Of a stretch of 32,800 nt of DNA, positions 22,500 to 30,938 are shown piece by piece. Each line of letters opens with the position of its first letter. The stretch's first letter is position 1. The stretch spans positions 1 through 32,800 of the forward strand of contig CAZZEX010000053.1 in NCBI GenBank assembly GCA_964653285.1, read 5' to 3'. Source of the stretch: CAZZEX01 sp964653285. Lineage in GTDB: Bacteria > Chloroflexota > Anaerolineae > B4-G1. Under the pieces are notes generated by a model. It did not search any database. It had not been told where the DNA came from and worked only from the letters and a program-made list of their open reading frames with translations. The position numbers were made by a program, and so were the translations under genes.

Positions 22500-22527
22500 T
22501 TGCTCAAATCCCACTTTATGGTACAAT
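22500..22527 (+). promoter_or_regulatory. Promoter for rpsB-tsf operon
   Basis: TTGCTC (22500-22505) and TACAAT (22522-22527) with a 16-base spacer precede a leader of about 118 bases before rpsB. Confidence 0.7.
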
Positions 22528-22559
22528 CGTAGCAGATTAACCCAATACACACGTCTCCT

Positions 22560-22603
22560 GACCGGTGAGATCGTGCTGGGTGGACAGCCAACCCGGTCTC
22601 TCA
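22560..22603 (+). promoter_or_regulatory. Hairpin in the rpsB leader, possible autoregulatory site
   Basis: GACCGG (22560-22565) pairs with CCGGTC (22593-22598), with an inner GCTG/CAGC pair. The adjacent TGAGA (22566-22570) is complementary to TCTCA (22599-22603), which would make a pseudoknot with the outer stem. Leaders of rpsB genes bind S2 in some bacteria; whether this one does is a guess. Confidence 0.35.
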
Positions 22604-22652
22604 GCGGAATGATGGAGGCGGAGGATATAACGGTATCAAAGGAGGTTCCTCT

Positions 22653-23633
22653 ATGGCTGTTGTTTCCATGAAAGCACTTCTGGAAACGGGAGTGCACTTC
22701 GGTCACCGCACCCGGCGCTGGAATCCGAAGATGAAGCCCTACATCTTCACAGAGCGCAATGGGGTGCATATCATAGACCTGCAGCAGACTATCACCGCGC
22801 TTGGCATGGTCTGCGAATTGATTCGGGACGCCGTAGCCGCCGAGGGTACAGTGCTTTTTGTGGGCACTAAACGGCAGTCTCAGGAGACTATCGCTCAGGA
22901 GGCACAACGCTGTGGGATGCCCTACGTCAACCAGCGCTGGCTGGGCGGTACGTTGACCAACTGGCGCACCATCCGGCAGCGCATTGACTACCTGCTTAAT
23001 CTGGAAGCCCGCCGTGACCGGGGTGATTTCGAACGCCTGAAGAAGAAAGAGGCCCTGGTCCTACAACGCCAGATCGAGAAACTCAACAACCGGCTGGGGG
23101 GCATCAGAGAGATGCGCGACCTCCCCGATCTGCTCTACATCGTGGACGTGCGACGGGAGGCCACGGCAGTGCAAGAGGCCAACAAGCTGGGCATCCCCAT
23201 CATCGCTATCGTGGACACCAACTGTGATCCCGATCCAATTGATTACGTGATCCCGGCTAATGACGACGCCATCCGCGCCATTAAGTTGATTACCTCGAAG
23301 ATTGCCGACGCTGTGCTGGAGGGAGTTGCTCAACGTAAAATCTACGAACCGGAAGTCCGTGAGGTTGAGGAAATCAGTGTTGAGGATGAGAAGTACCTTA
23401 GCGCCGCTACTCTTGCCCGCCTGAAGGAACTGACGTTCGAAGGAGAAGGGGAGAAAAGGGGAGCGGAGCCTGTTGCGGAGACGGTGCAGGCTGAGGAAAT
23501 GACTGAGGGAGTGGCTGAGGAGTTGGGTGAGCCAGCCGAGAGATCGAGTGAACTGGTGGATGAGGTGGTACCGGTGGCAGGGAGTGTGACGGTCGCGGAT
23601 CATGAGGGAGAGGACGAGGAGAAAGAATACTGA
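22653..23633 (+). CDS. rpsB: 30S ribosomal protein S2 with long acidic tail
   Basis: S2 sits between head and body of the 30S subunit and is needed for S1 binding. Residues 1-245 show the family motifs KALLETGVHFGHRTRRWNPK, FVGTKRQSQETIAQEA, RWLGGTLTNW and PIIAIVDTNCDPD. The protein is 326 residues, longer than the usual 230-260. The extra ~75 residues are a Glu-rich, low-complexity tail (GEGEKRGAEPVAETV..., ending DEEKEY). AAAGGAGG lies seven bases before the ATG. tsf follows after 67 bases, the universal rpsB-tsf pair. Confidence 0.97.
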   Translation: MAVVSMKALLETGVHFGHRTRRWNPKMKPYIFTERNGVHIIDLQQTITALGMVCELIRDAVAAEGTVLFVGTKRQSQETIAQEAQRCGMPYVNQRWLGGTLTNWRTIRQRIDYLLNLEARRDRGDFERLKKKEALVLQRQIEKLNNRLGGIREMRDLPDLLYIVDVRREATAVQEANKLGIPIIAIVDTNCDPDPIDYVIPANDDAIRAIKLITSKIADAVLEGVAQRKIYEPEVREVEEISVEDEKYLSAATLARLKELTFEGEGEKRGAEPVAETVQAEEMTEGVAEELGEPAERSSELVDEVVPVAGSVTVADHEGEDEEKEY

Positions 23634-23700
23634 GGTATGAGTCTTCTCTACGCCTGACGCTCGTAGACAGTGAACCGATAGAACAGTAGGAGGACAGAAC

Positions 23701-24303
23701 TTGGAGATCACCGTTGCAATGGTCAAGGAACTGCGGCAGGCAACTGGCGCTGGCGTGCTGGACTGCCGTAAAGCGTTGGAGGCTGCTGCTGGCGACTGTG
23801 AGGGCGCGGTCGCTTGGTTGCGTGAGAAGGGGTTGGCTGCGGCTGCCAAGCGAACAGGCCGCCAGGCCTCCGAGGGGTGCGTGGAGGCGTACGTCCACCC
23901 TGGCAGTCGCATTGCGGTGCTGTTGGAATTGAATTGCGAGACCGACTTCGTCGCTCGCACGGATGACTTCAAAACCTTGGCTCACGATTTGGTGCTCCAT
24001 ATTGCCTTCGCTGCGCCGCGCTACCTCACTCGCGAAGATGTGTCGGAAGAGGTGGTCGAGTGCGAGCAGGCCATCTACCGTGCCCAGGCCTTGGAAGAGG
24101 GCAAGCCCGAACACATCGTGGACCGCATCGTCGAGGGACGACTGGAGAAGTTCTACCAGCAGGTCTGCCTGATGAGGCAGCCCTTTATCAAGGACGAGGA
24201 TAAGACCGTACAGGATACGATCACCGAGGCTATCGCCAAATTTGGCGAGAACATCGTCCTGCGCCGCTTCGTACGCTACGAGTTGGGAGAGAATCTGGGG
24301 TGA
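23701..24303 (+). CDS. tsf: Elongation factor Ts
   Basis: EF-Ts is the nucleotide exchange factor of EF-Tu. The 200-residue protein is the short form, as in Thermus and several deep lineages. It has the signatures LRQATGAGVLDCRKAL and ELNCETDFVARTDDF. The TTG at 23701 is chosen because AGGAGG (23688-23693) lies seven bases upstream; the next ATG (23719) would shorten the N-terminal UBA-like helix. The stop overlaps the region upstream of pyrH. Gene order rpsB-tsf-pyrH-frr is typical. Confidence 0.96.
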   Translation: MEITVAMVKELRQATGAGVLDCRKALEAAAGDCEGAVAWLREKGLAAAAKRTGRQASEGCVEAYVHPGSRIAVLLELNCETDFVARTDDFKTLAHDLVLHIAFAAPRYLTREDVSEEVVECEQAIYRAQALEEGKPEHIVDRIVEGRLEKFYQQVCLMRQPFIKDEDKTVQDTITEAIAKFGENIVLRRFVRYELGENLG

Positions 24304-24347
24304 CCCGGTATTCAAATCCCCAGCCCCAAGTCCTAAATCGAAGTGGT

Positions 24348-25064
24348 ATGGCCATCGCGAAGTACAAACGGGTCTTGCTCAAGCTAGGCGGCGAGTCGCT
24401 GGCTGGTCCTAGGGGCTTTGGCATCAGTCCTCACATGGCGGAGGAGGTCGCTGCCAAAGTGTTGGCCGTGCATGACTTGGAGGTGGAAATCGCTATCGTC
24501 ATAGGAGCGGGCAATATTTGGCGTGGTCGGGATGGTCTTGTGCATGGGATGGACCGCGCCACGGCAGATCATATGGGTATGCTGGCGACTGTGATGAACG
24601 CTCTCGCTCTGGCCGACGCATTGGAGCACATGGGGGTTACTACCCGCGTGCAGACTGCTATCGAAATGCGGGCTATTGCTGAACCTTGCATCCGCCTGCG
24701 GGCAATCCGACACTTGGAGAGGGGACGCGTCGTCATCATCGGTGGCGGTACTGGTAACCCATACTTCACCACCGACACGGCTGCGGCGCTCAGGGCGATG
24801 GAGATTGACGCTGACCTGCTGATCAAGGCCACGAAGGTGGACGGTGTATATGCTGAGGATCCGCACGAGAATCCCGACGCCGAGCGATTCGATCACCTGA
24901 CCTATATGCAGGCCCTCGAACTGCGAGTGGGTGTGATGGACGCTACAGCGATCTCACTGTGTATGGAAAACGACTTGTCCATCCTGGTGCTTGATCTATG
25001 GCAGCCCCACAGCCTGGAGCGGGCTGTGGGGGGGGAGGCCATCGGAACGCTGATTTCTCGATAA
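24348..25064 (+). CDS. pyrH: UMP kinase
   Basis: PyrH phosphorylates UMP to UDP in pyrimidine synthesis and is a hexameric amino-acid-kinase-fold enzyme. The 238-residue protein starts AIAKYKRVLLKLGGESLAG and has IGAGNIWRG, the GGGTGNPYFTTDTAAALRA loop and LLIKATKVDGVYAEDP, all family hallmarks. ATG 24348 matches the usual N-terminal length. A GTG at 24300 overlapping the tsf stop would add 16 atypical residues. No strong ribosome site precedes 24348, so translational coupling to tsf is possible. Confidence 0.95.
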   Translation: MAIAKYKRVLLKLGGESLAGPRGFGISPHMAEEVAAKVLAVHDLEVEIAIVIGAGNIWRGRDGLVHGMDRATADHMGMLATVMNALALADALEHMGVTTRVQTAIEMRAIAEPCIRLRAIRHLERGRVVIIGGGTGNPYFTTDTAAALRAMEIDADLLIKATKVDGVYAEDPHENPDAERFDHLTYMQALELRVGVMDATAISLCMENDLSILVLDLWQPHSLERAVGGEAIGTLISR

Positions 25065-25076
25065 CCGTGATCAAAG

Positions 25077-25634
25077 ATGATCAAAGAACTACTCCGCGAG
25101 ACAGAAGGCTGCATGCGTAAGGCCGTCGAGGTGCTGGAGGCTGACCTGCGCACCATCCGCACGGGGCGGGCCTCCCCGACGCTGGTGGAACGGGTAATGG
25201 TGGAGTATTATGGCACGCCTACGCCCATTAACCAGTTGGCTGTCATATCCGCCCCGGAACCGCAACTGCTCACCATTCGGCCCTATGATCCAGGGTCGCT
25301 GGGCGACATCGAACGGGCCATCCTCAAGTCCGAACTGGGCCTCACTCCTACCGATGATGGCAGGATCATCCGCCTTCCCATTCCACGCCTGACCGAGGAG
25401 CGGCGGCGAGAACTGGCGAAACTGGTGCGCCAGCGCGTCGAGGAAGGTAAGGTGGCATTGCGAAACATCCGCCGCGAGGCGCTGGATGACATGCGCGAGT
25501 TTGAGAAGGAAAAGCTCATTTCTGAGGACGACTTCTACCGTGGCAAAGATGATCTTCAGGATCTCACCGATCGCTACGCCAAGCAGATGGACGAGATTAG
25601 TGCCCGCAAGCAGCGGGAGATCTTGGAAGGCTAG
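25077..25634 (+). CDS. frr: Ribosome recycling factor
   Basis: RRF splits post-termination ribosomes together with EF-G. The 185-residue length is exactly typical. Motifs include LRTIRTGRASPTLVERVMVE, YYGTPTPINQLA, and the C-terminal helices LTEERRRELAKLVRQ and LTDRYAKQMDEI. It starts 12 bases after pyrH, without an evident Shine-Dalgarno, suggesting coupling. uppS follows after 39 bases. The presence of an EF-G paralogue in the window is relevant, as some EF-G2 proteins specialise in recycling with RRF. Confidence 0.97.
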   Translation: MIKELLRETEGCMRKAVEVLEADLRTIRTGRASPTLVERVMVEYYGTPTPINQLAVISAPEPQLLTIRPYDPGSLGDIERAILKSELGLTPTDDGRIIRLPIPRLTEERRRELAKLVRQRVEEGKVALRNIRREALDDMREFEKEKLISEDDFYRGKDDLQDLTDRYAKQMDEISARKQREILEG

Positions 25635-25673
25635 TGTGATCTCCCGTAGGTCGCCTCAGATTAGCCTGCGATA

Positions 25674-26408
25674 ATGTCCTCTCAACCACGGAATGACCAG
25701 CGATACCCGTCTCTGGAACGGGTGCCCCGGCATGTTGGCATCATTATGGACGGTAACGGCCGCTGGGCTCGAGCGCGAGGTTTACCCCGGCTGGCCGGAC
25801 ACCGTGCAGGGGCGGAAAACGTGCGCCGTGTGCTGCGAGCAGCGGTCGAGTTTGGCATCCAGATCCTGACCATCTATGCCTTCTCGACTGAAAATTGGGG
25901 TCGTCCGAAGGATGAAGTTCGGAATCTGCTGTCCATCATGGAACGGGTGATTGACCGCGAGTTGTCAGAACTGCATAAAGAAGGCGTCCAAGTGCGTCAT
26001 ATTGGCCGGCTGGAGCGTATTCCCCCGAAGTTGCGGCAGAAAGTCCAGGATGCCATCGAGTTGACGAGGGACAACCAGCGACTGGTCCTCAACGTGGCTT
26101 TCGACTACGGCGGGCGGGTCGAATTGGTGGATGCAATACGCCGCATTATCGCCGACGGTGTGCCTGCTGAGCAGGTAGACGAATCGCTCATCAGTCGCTA
26201 CCTCTATACAGCAGGGTTGCCCGACCCCGACCTGATCATTCGCACCGGCGGGGAGATGCGGGTGAGCAATTTTCTCATCTGGCAGGGGGCATATGCTGAG
26301 TTTTACGTGACTGCCACTCTGTGGCCCGATTTTGGTAAGGACGAACTCTACAAGGCCCTGGAGAACTACAACCAGCGCGAGCGCCGTTTTGGCCTGGTGC
26401 CTGGGTAG
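25674..26408 (+). CDS. uppS: Isoprenyl transferase (undecaprenyl diphosphate synthase)
   Basis: A cis-prenyltransferase that extends farnesyl diphosphate with isopentenyl units to make the undecaprenyl carrier for cell wall and glycan synthesis. The 244-residue protein has HVGIIMDGNGRWARARG with catalytic D26, the substrate loop FSTENWGRP (70-78), and the C-terminal RTGGEMRVSNFLIWQ and YAEFY motifs. Length and order are standard. It is followed by cdsA after 96 bases, the common uppS-cdsA pair. Confidence 0.96.
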   Translation: MSSQPRNDQRYPSLERVPRHVGIIMDGNGRWARARGLPRLAGHRAGAENVRRVLRAAVEFGIQILTIYAFSTENWGRPKDEVRNLLSIMERVIDRELSELHKEGVQVRHIGRLERIPPKLRQKVQDAIELTRDNQRLVLNVAFDYGGRVELVDAIRRIIADGVPAEQVDESLISRYLYTAGLPDPDLIIRTGGEMRVSNFLIWQGAYAEFYVTATLWPDFGKDELYKALENYNQRERRFGLVPG

Positions 26409-26504
26409 GTACCGCCGTAGGTTGTGAACAGGCGACACCAAGGGCTCCATCACCGGTACTATTGCTGGTGTATCGGAATATTACTTTCAAGTGCTTCTTG
26501 ACCT

Positions 26505-27314
26505 GTGCTGCGTACACGTCTGCTCACTGCCACTGTCCTAATCCCGATCGTCGTCTGCTGTATCTACCTGGGCGGGCTGCCGTTCCTGGGTCTGGTGGTA
26601 TTGCTGCTGACACTGGCCGAGATTGAGTTTTGCCGCCTGGTGGCCCGCGCTGGCTTTCGCCCCGCTCTCGCCTTCGGGCTTGGGATGGTGTGGCTCTTCC
26701 TGTTAGACGCTCAGTTCTCAGCGCTGGGATTGCTGCGGCCTGGCATGGCGCTGATCCTGCTGAGTTCTCTGGCCTGGCAGCTGTTCCACCGCCAGGGCTC
26801 CCCGGTAGCCGATTGGGCGCTGACCGTGACAGGTGGCCTGTACCTGGGGCTGTGCGGAACCTGCCTGATTGGGCTACGGTGCCTACGTGATGGTCTCTGG
26901 TGGACACTGACCGTCGTACCGGCTATCTTGCTCGCCGATACCGGCGCATACTTCGTCGGGCGGGCGTTAGGGCGGCACAAATTGGCGTCCACGTTGAGCC
27001 CCGGCAAGACGTGGGAAGGATACGTGGCTGGTGTGGTTATCGGGGGGCTGATGACGGCGCTACTGGCATCGCTCTGGCACATCGGGGCGGGTGTGGGGAC
27101 CGCTGTCGGCGGTGTACATGGCCTGGTCGTGGGGTTGCTGATTGGCATCTTCGCTCCACTGGGCGACTTGGCTGTCTCAATGATCAAGCGGCAGGTCGGC
27201 GTGAAAGACAGCGGCAGTATTATTCCTGGCCACGGCGGGGCACTGGATCGGGTGGATAGTATCCTGTGGGCAGCCGTGATTGGTTACTACTACGTGCGAG
27301 TGTTCATTCCTTGA
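26505..27314 (+). CDS. cdsA: Phosphatidate cytidylyltransferase (CDP-diglyceride synthase)
   Basis: A membrane enzyme that makes CDP-diacylglycerol from phosphatidate and CTP, the donor for the phosphatidyltransferase at 6408. The 269-residue protein has about seven or eight hydrophobic helices. The C-terminal signature is KRQVGVKDSGSIIPGHGG followed by LDRVDS. The middle ADTGAYFVGRALGRHKLAST and SPGKTWEG are also family motifs. The start is GTG at 26505. No good ribosome site is seen. The 96 bases before it show no clear promoter. Confidence 0.95.
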   Translation: MLRTRLLTATVLIPIVVCCIYLGGLPFLGLVVLLLTLAEIEFCRLVARAGFRPALAFGLGMVWLFLLDAQFSALGLLRPGMALILLSSLAWQLFHRQGSPVADWALTVTGGLYLGLCGTCLIGLRCLRDGLWWTLTVVPAILLADTGAYFVGRALGRHKLASTLSPGKTWEGYVAGVVIGGLMTALLASLWHIGAGVGTAVGGVHGLVVGLLIGIFAPLGDLAVSMIKRQVGVKDSGSIIPGHGGALDRVDSILWAAVIGYYYVRVFIP

Positions 27315-27337
27315 TGATACTACGAGGAGCAAAACCG

Positions 27338-27745
27338 ATGGACAAGGGGAGACAGGTGCGTGATGTTTACCATAAGGGTGTCATCCTATGCAAGCCGGAC
27401 ACTCCTCTTCAGGAGGTGGTGAGGGTGATGGCCGATACAGAGATTCATGCTGTCATGGTCACCGAGCGCGAGGGAGGGTCACCGGTCGGGGTGGTGTCTC
27501 ATACCGACGCCATTGCCCATTATGGGGAAGATCTGACGGCCATTCAGGCCCGCGATGTGATGACGACCAACGTCATCAGTATCTCGGAAGATGCTACCGT
27601 GGGGGAAGCGGCCAAGAAGCTGCTGGAGAGCCACATCCACCGCTTACTGGTGGTGGGCGAGGAAGGCAAGCCGCTGGGTATCCTTTCGACCACCGACATT
27701 ATTCGAGAAATGCGCGGCACCCGCTGGGTGTGGTATCTGGACTGA
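27338..27745 (+). CDS. Two-CBS-domain protein
   Basis: A 135-residue protein made almost only of two CBS repeats (about 10-65 and 72-130), a Bateman module that binds adenine nucleotides and senses energy state. Typical phrases are HAVMVTEREGGSPVGVVSH, ARDVMTTNVISISEDATV and HRLLVVGEEGKPLGILSTTD. No catalytic domain is attached. ATG 27338 is chosen from GAGGAG eight bases upstream. An in-frame start at 27266 would overlap cdsA. It precedes the fructose-bisphosphatase gene by 20 bases, so an energy-linked role in controlling that enzyme is possible but unproven. Confidence 0.92.
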   Translation: MDKGRQVRDVYHKGVILCKPDTPLQEVVRVMADTEIHAVMVTEREGGSPVGVVSHTDAIAHYGEDLTAIQARDVMTTNVISISEDATVGEAAKKLLESHIHRLLVVGEEGKPLGILSTTDIIREMRGTRWVWYLD

Positions 27746-27765
27746 TGTAGCCAATAGGATGCGCC

Positions 27766-28776
27766 ATGGATGAACAGCTCATCACTATCGAACGACACAT
27801 CATCGAGCAGCAGCGGAATCACCCTGAGGCGACCGGCGTGTTCTCCAGCCTGATGTACGACATTGCCCTGGCAGCCAAAATCATCGCCCACGAGACCACC
27901 CGCGCTGGCCTGGTCGATATTATGGGGCTGGCTGGTAAGATGAACATTCAGGGTGAACAGCAGATGAAGCTGGACGTCTTTGCCAACGAGACGATGATTC
28001 GGATGAACAGTTACACTGGCCGGCTGGCGGCGATGGCTTCAGAGGAAGAGGAAGATATCATCCCTATCCCTGAAGGATATCGGGCCGGCAAGTACGTGCT
28101 CGTCTTCGACCCCCTTGATGGCTCCTCTAACATTGACGTAGACGTCAGCATCGGCACCATCTTTGCCATCCACCGCCGCTTAGGCACGGAGGGGCCAGGC
28201 ACACTGGCGGATTGTCTTCAGAAAGGCCGGCATCTGGTTGCGGCGGGCTACGTGATCTATGGCTGCAGTACCATGATGATCTACACGACCGGACACGGAG
28301 TGCACGGCTTCACGCTTGACCCTGGTGTGGGGGAGTTCTTGCTCTCTCACCCCGACATTCGCATGCCTGCCCACCCGAAGTATTACAGCGTCAACCAAGC
28401 GTATGAACGACATTGGAGTACAGGGGTGAAACGGTTCACCCGCTGGTTGCAGAGAATGGATCAGGATGTCCCTCGTGAGCCACTTTCGAGCCGCTATATT
28501 GGCTCACTGGTGGCCGATTTCCATCGCAATTTGTTGGAGGGAGGGATTTTCTATTATCCTGCCGATACCATGAGACCTAGAGGAAAACTACGCCTGGTCT
28601 ACGAAGCCATCCCGTTGGCCTTCATTGCTGAACAGGCCGGAGGTCACGCTTCGGATGGGCGTCGTGACATCCTTGATGTACAACCCGAAAGCCTGCATCA
28701 GCGTACCCCGCTCTTTATCGGCAATCGGGAACTGGTTGAGCAGGCGGAGGAGTTCATATCCCGCTACGACGGGTAG
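27766..28776 (+). CDS. fbp: Fructose-1,6-bisphosphatase class I
   Basis: Gluconeogenic phosphatase converting fructose-1,6-bisphosphate to fructose-6-phosphate with Mg2+. The 336-residue protein shows GKMNIQGEQQMKLDVFAN, the metal-site acidic cluster MASEEEED (90-97), and the diagnostic DPLDGSSNIDVDVSIGTIF (from D115). Further on lie YGCSTMMIYTTG, YIGSLVADFHRNLL, GGIFYYPAD and KLRLVYEAIPLAFIAEQAGG. All match class I FBPase. The ribosome site (AGGA) is weak. It lies between the CBS gene and rho in the same direction. Confidence 0.96.
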   Translation: MDEQLITIERHIIEQQRNHPEATGVFSSLMYDIALAAKIIAHETTRAGLVDIMGLAGKMNIQGEQQMKLDVFANETMIRMNSYTGRLAAMASEEEEDIIPIPEGYRAGKYVLVFDPLDGSSNIDVDVSIGTIFAIHRRLGTEGPGTLADCLQKGRHLVAAGYVIYGCSTMMIYTTGHGVHGFTLDPGVGEFLLSHPDIRMPAHPKYYSVNQAYERHWSTGVKRFTRWLQRMDQDVPREPLSSRYIGSLVADFHRNLLEGGIFYYPADTMRPRGKLRLVYEAIPLAFIAEQAGGHASDGRRDILDVQPESLHQRTPLFIGNRELVEQAEEFISRYDG

Positions 28777-28802
28777 AAACAAGCAACGTTGGGGAAGTAA
28801 AG

Positions 28803-30107
28803 ATGACTGGAAAGAATGTTATGAGAGAATTAGATATGGCCGGCCTGGAAACCAGGACGCTGGCTGAACTGCGTGAATTGGCTAGAGAGTGGGAGATTTC
28901 CGGCTGCAGTCGGTTGAAGAAGGAGGATCTCATTCTACGACTGCTGGAGGCTAAAGCGGAACGAGAAGGCCTGAGGTTTGGTGGTGGTGTGCTGGACGTT
29001 GTGGATGAAAGCAAGGGCTACCTGCGCTGCGACCATTACAAACCAGGGCCTGGGGACGTGTATGTCTCACAATCTCAGATCCGTCGCTTTGGATTGCGCA
29101 CCGGCGACATGGTGGTCGGGCAGGTGCGGCCGCCGAAGGAGAGCGAGAAGTACTTCAGTCTCCTGCGCGTGGAGGCTGTGAACGGAATGGACCCGGAGGG
29201 GGCTAAGCAACGGCCACATTTTGAGTCGCGGACGCCGATCTTCCCTCACGAACGTTTCATACTGGAGACTACTCCAGGCAATCTGACGACACGGCTGTTG
29301 AGCATGATTGCACCGATTGGGAAGGGACAGCGTGGGCTCATCGTATCGCCGCCAAAGGCCGGCAAGACCACCGTGCTCAAGCGTATCGCCAATGGCATCA
29401 CGGCCAACCATCCCGAGGCACACCTGATGGTCGCGCTCATCGGAGAGCGTCCCGAGGAGGTCACCGATATGGATCGCTCGGTGGATGCCGAGGTCATCAG
29501 TTCGACCTTTGACGAGCCGGTAAAGAGCCATGCAGGGGTGGCGGAGATGGCCCTGGCTCGGGCCAAGCGGCTGGTGGAGGATGAACGGGACGTTGTCATT
29601 CTCCTCGACAGCATCACTCGTCTCTCGCGCGCTTACAATCTGGTCGTACAGCCCAGCGGCCGCACCCTTTCCGGCGGGCTTGATCCGGCAGCCCTCTATC
29701 CGCCTAAGCACTTTTTTGGCGCGGCCCGCAAAATTGAGGAGGGGGGTAGCCTCACTATCATCGCCACCTGCCTGATTGATACCGGCAGCCGGATGGATGA
29801 CATGATTTACGAGGAGTTCAAAGGCACCGGCAATATGGAACTCCATCTAAGCCGTAAACTGCAGGAGCGGCGCATTTTCCCCGCTTTCGACATCGAACGC
29901 TCCGGCACGCGACGGGAGGAATTGCTGCTTGACGAGGATACGCTGCAGGACGTATGGACAATGCGGCAGTATTTCTTGGACTCCCAGTCATCCGGTTACA
30001 GTGTTGCACAGGCGATGCAGCAATTGCTCCGCCTCCTCAGAAATACACAGAGTAACGAGGAGTTCCTCGACCAGTTCGCGAGAGTGGCGGAAGTGGAGCG
30101 CCGTTAA
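28803..30107 (+). CDS. rho: Transcription termination factor Rho
   Basis: A hexameric RNA helicase that ends transcription of untranslated RNA. The 434-residue protein has the N-terminal Rho helix bundle (about 15-55, LAELRELAREWEISGCSRLK), a cold-shock-like RNA-binding domain (60-130, ending near YFSLLRVEAVNG) and the ATPase with Walker A GLIVSPPKAGKT (178-189). VVILLDSITRLSRAYN and GGLDPAALYPPKHFFGAARK follow. There is no large inserted domain. Start choice between ATG 28803 and 28821 is uncertain. The final stop codon shares bases with the stop of the opposite gene. Rho presence is relevant to attenuation in this genome. Confidence 0.97.
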   Translation: MTGKNVMRELDMAGLETRTLAELRELAREWEISGCSRLKKEDLILRLLEAKAEREGLRFGGGVLDVVDESKGYLRCDHYKPGPGDVYVSQSQIRRFGLRTGDMVVGQVRPPKESEKYFSLLRVEAVNGMDPEGAKQRPHFESRTPIFPHERFILETTPGNLTTRLLSMIAPIGKGQRGLIVSPPKAGKTTVLKRIANGITANHPEAHLMVALIGERPEEVTDMDRSVDAEVISSTFDEPVKSHAGVAEMALARAKRLVEDERDVVILLDSITRLSRAYNLVVQPSGRTLSGGLDPAALYPPKHFFGAARKIEEGGSLTIIATCLIDTGSRMDDMIYEEFKGTGNMELHLSRKLQERRIFPAFDIERSGTRREELLLDEDTLQDVWTMRQYFLDSQSSGYSVAQAMQQLLRLLRNTQSNEEFLDQFARVAEVERR

Positions 30108-30922
30108 CGCGAAGCACCAACCCGAAGCTCTGGCGCTGTGAGAGGGCTTACTCTCTCGCTGTAGAACATTTCCAGGAACTCCTGTACCGCCTTCGCTGCC
30201 TCTGCCGGTCGCTCCAGCATCACCATGTGACCCGCGCCTTCAACTAGCACCGATTGCGCGTTGGGGATGTGTTCGGTCAGAAAACGGGTGTACTTGACCG
30301 GGGTAAGTTGGTCTGCGGAGCCCGCGATGACCAGCGTGGGAGCCCCGATTTCTCCCAGTCGTTCCATCACGTTGAAGCGGTCGCAGGCAGTGAAGTCGCC
30401 CAAGAGCACATCGGGGCCAGTTTCCAGAAGCGCCTGTCGCCCCAGTTCAGTCAGCGCTGGTGGGACCTCCGGTGACCAGACGAAGCGGGTGATCAGTTCC
30501 ACACTCCCCTCGAAATTGCTACGGATTCCCTCCAAGATGGCGGGGGCCACGCGCAGCCGCGCCCCGGTCGCTATCAGCACCAGCCCGGCTACACGGTCGG
30601 CGAAATCCAGGGCCAGCATCTCGGCGATAGCGCCACCCATTGAGTGCCCTGCGACGGTGGCTTGCTCGATTCCGATCGTGTGGAGGAAAGCGGCAACAGC
30701 CTCCGTGTAACCCTCAATGGTATCACATCCTTGCCCTCCCGAGCGCCCGTGGCCGGGCAGGTCAAGCGTATAGGCAGTAGCGCCGGGCAATCGGCGCAGT
30801 TCGGCTGGCCAGTGCAGGCGTGTGCCTCCGGCCCCGTGCACCAGCACCAGCGCGAGGCTGTCTGCTGGCCCCCGGCTCAAAGTGTAGAACAGGGTTCCTT
30901 TGGTAGTTTCCACGTAGGGCAT
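30104..30922 (-). CDS. Alpha/beta-fold hydrolase
   Basis: A 272-residue serine hydrolase-like protein with oxyanion segment LVLVHGAGG, nucleophile elbow AGHSMGG (S94), acid ADQLTPV (D204) and histidine GAGHMVML (H232), a complete catalytic triad. A cap region lies at about 125-185. Esterase, lactonase or haloperoxidase-like activities are all possible; the substrate is unknown. It starts 16 bases after the murE stop on the same strand and is probably co-transcribed with it. It overlaps the rho stop by four bases tail to tail. Confidence 0.9.
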   Translation of the reverse strand: MPYVETTKGTLFYTLSRGPADSLALVLVHGAGGTRLHWPAELRRLPGATAYTLDLPGHGRSGGQGCDTIEGYTEAVAAFLHTIGIEQATVAGHSMGGAIAEMLALDFADRVAGLVLIATGARLRVAPAILEGIRSNFEGSVELITRFVWSPEVPPALTELGRQALLETGPDVLLGDFTACDRFNVMERLGEIGAPTLVIAGSADQLTPVKYTRFLTEHIPNAQSVLVEGAGHMVMLERPAEAAKAVQEFLEMFYSERVSPLTAPELRVGASR

Positions 30923-30938
30923 GGCTCAATACCCTCGC

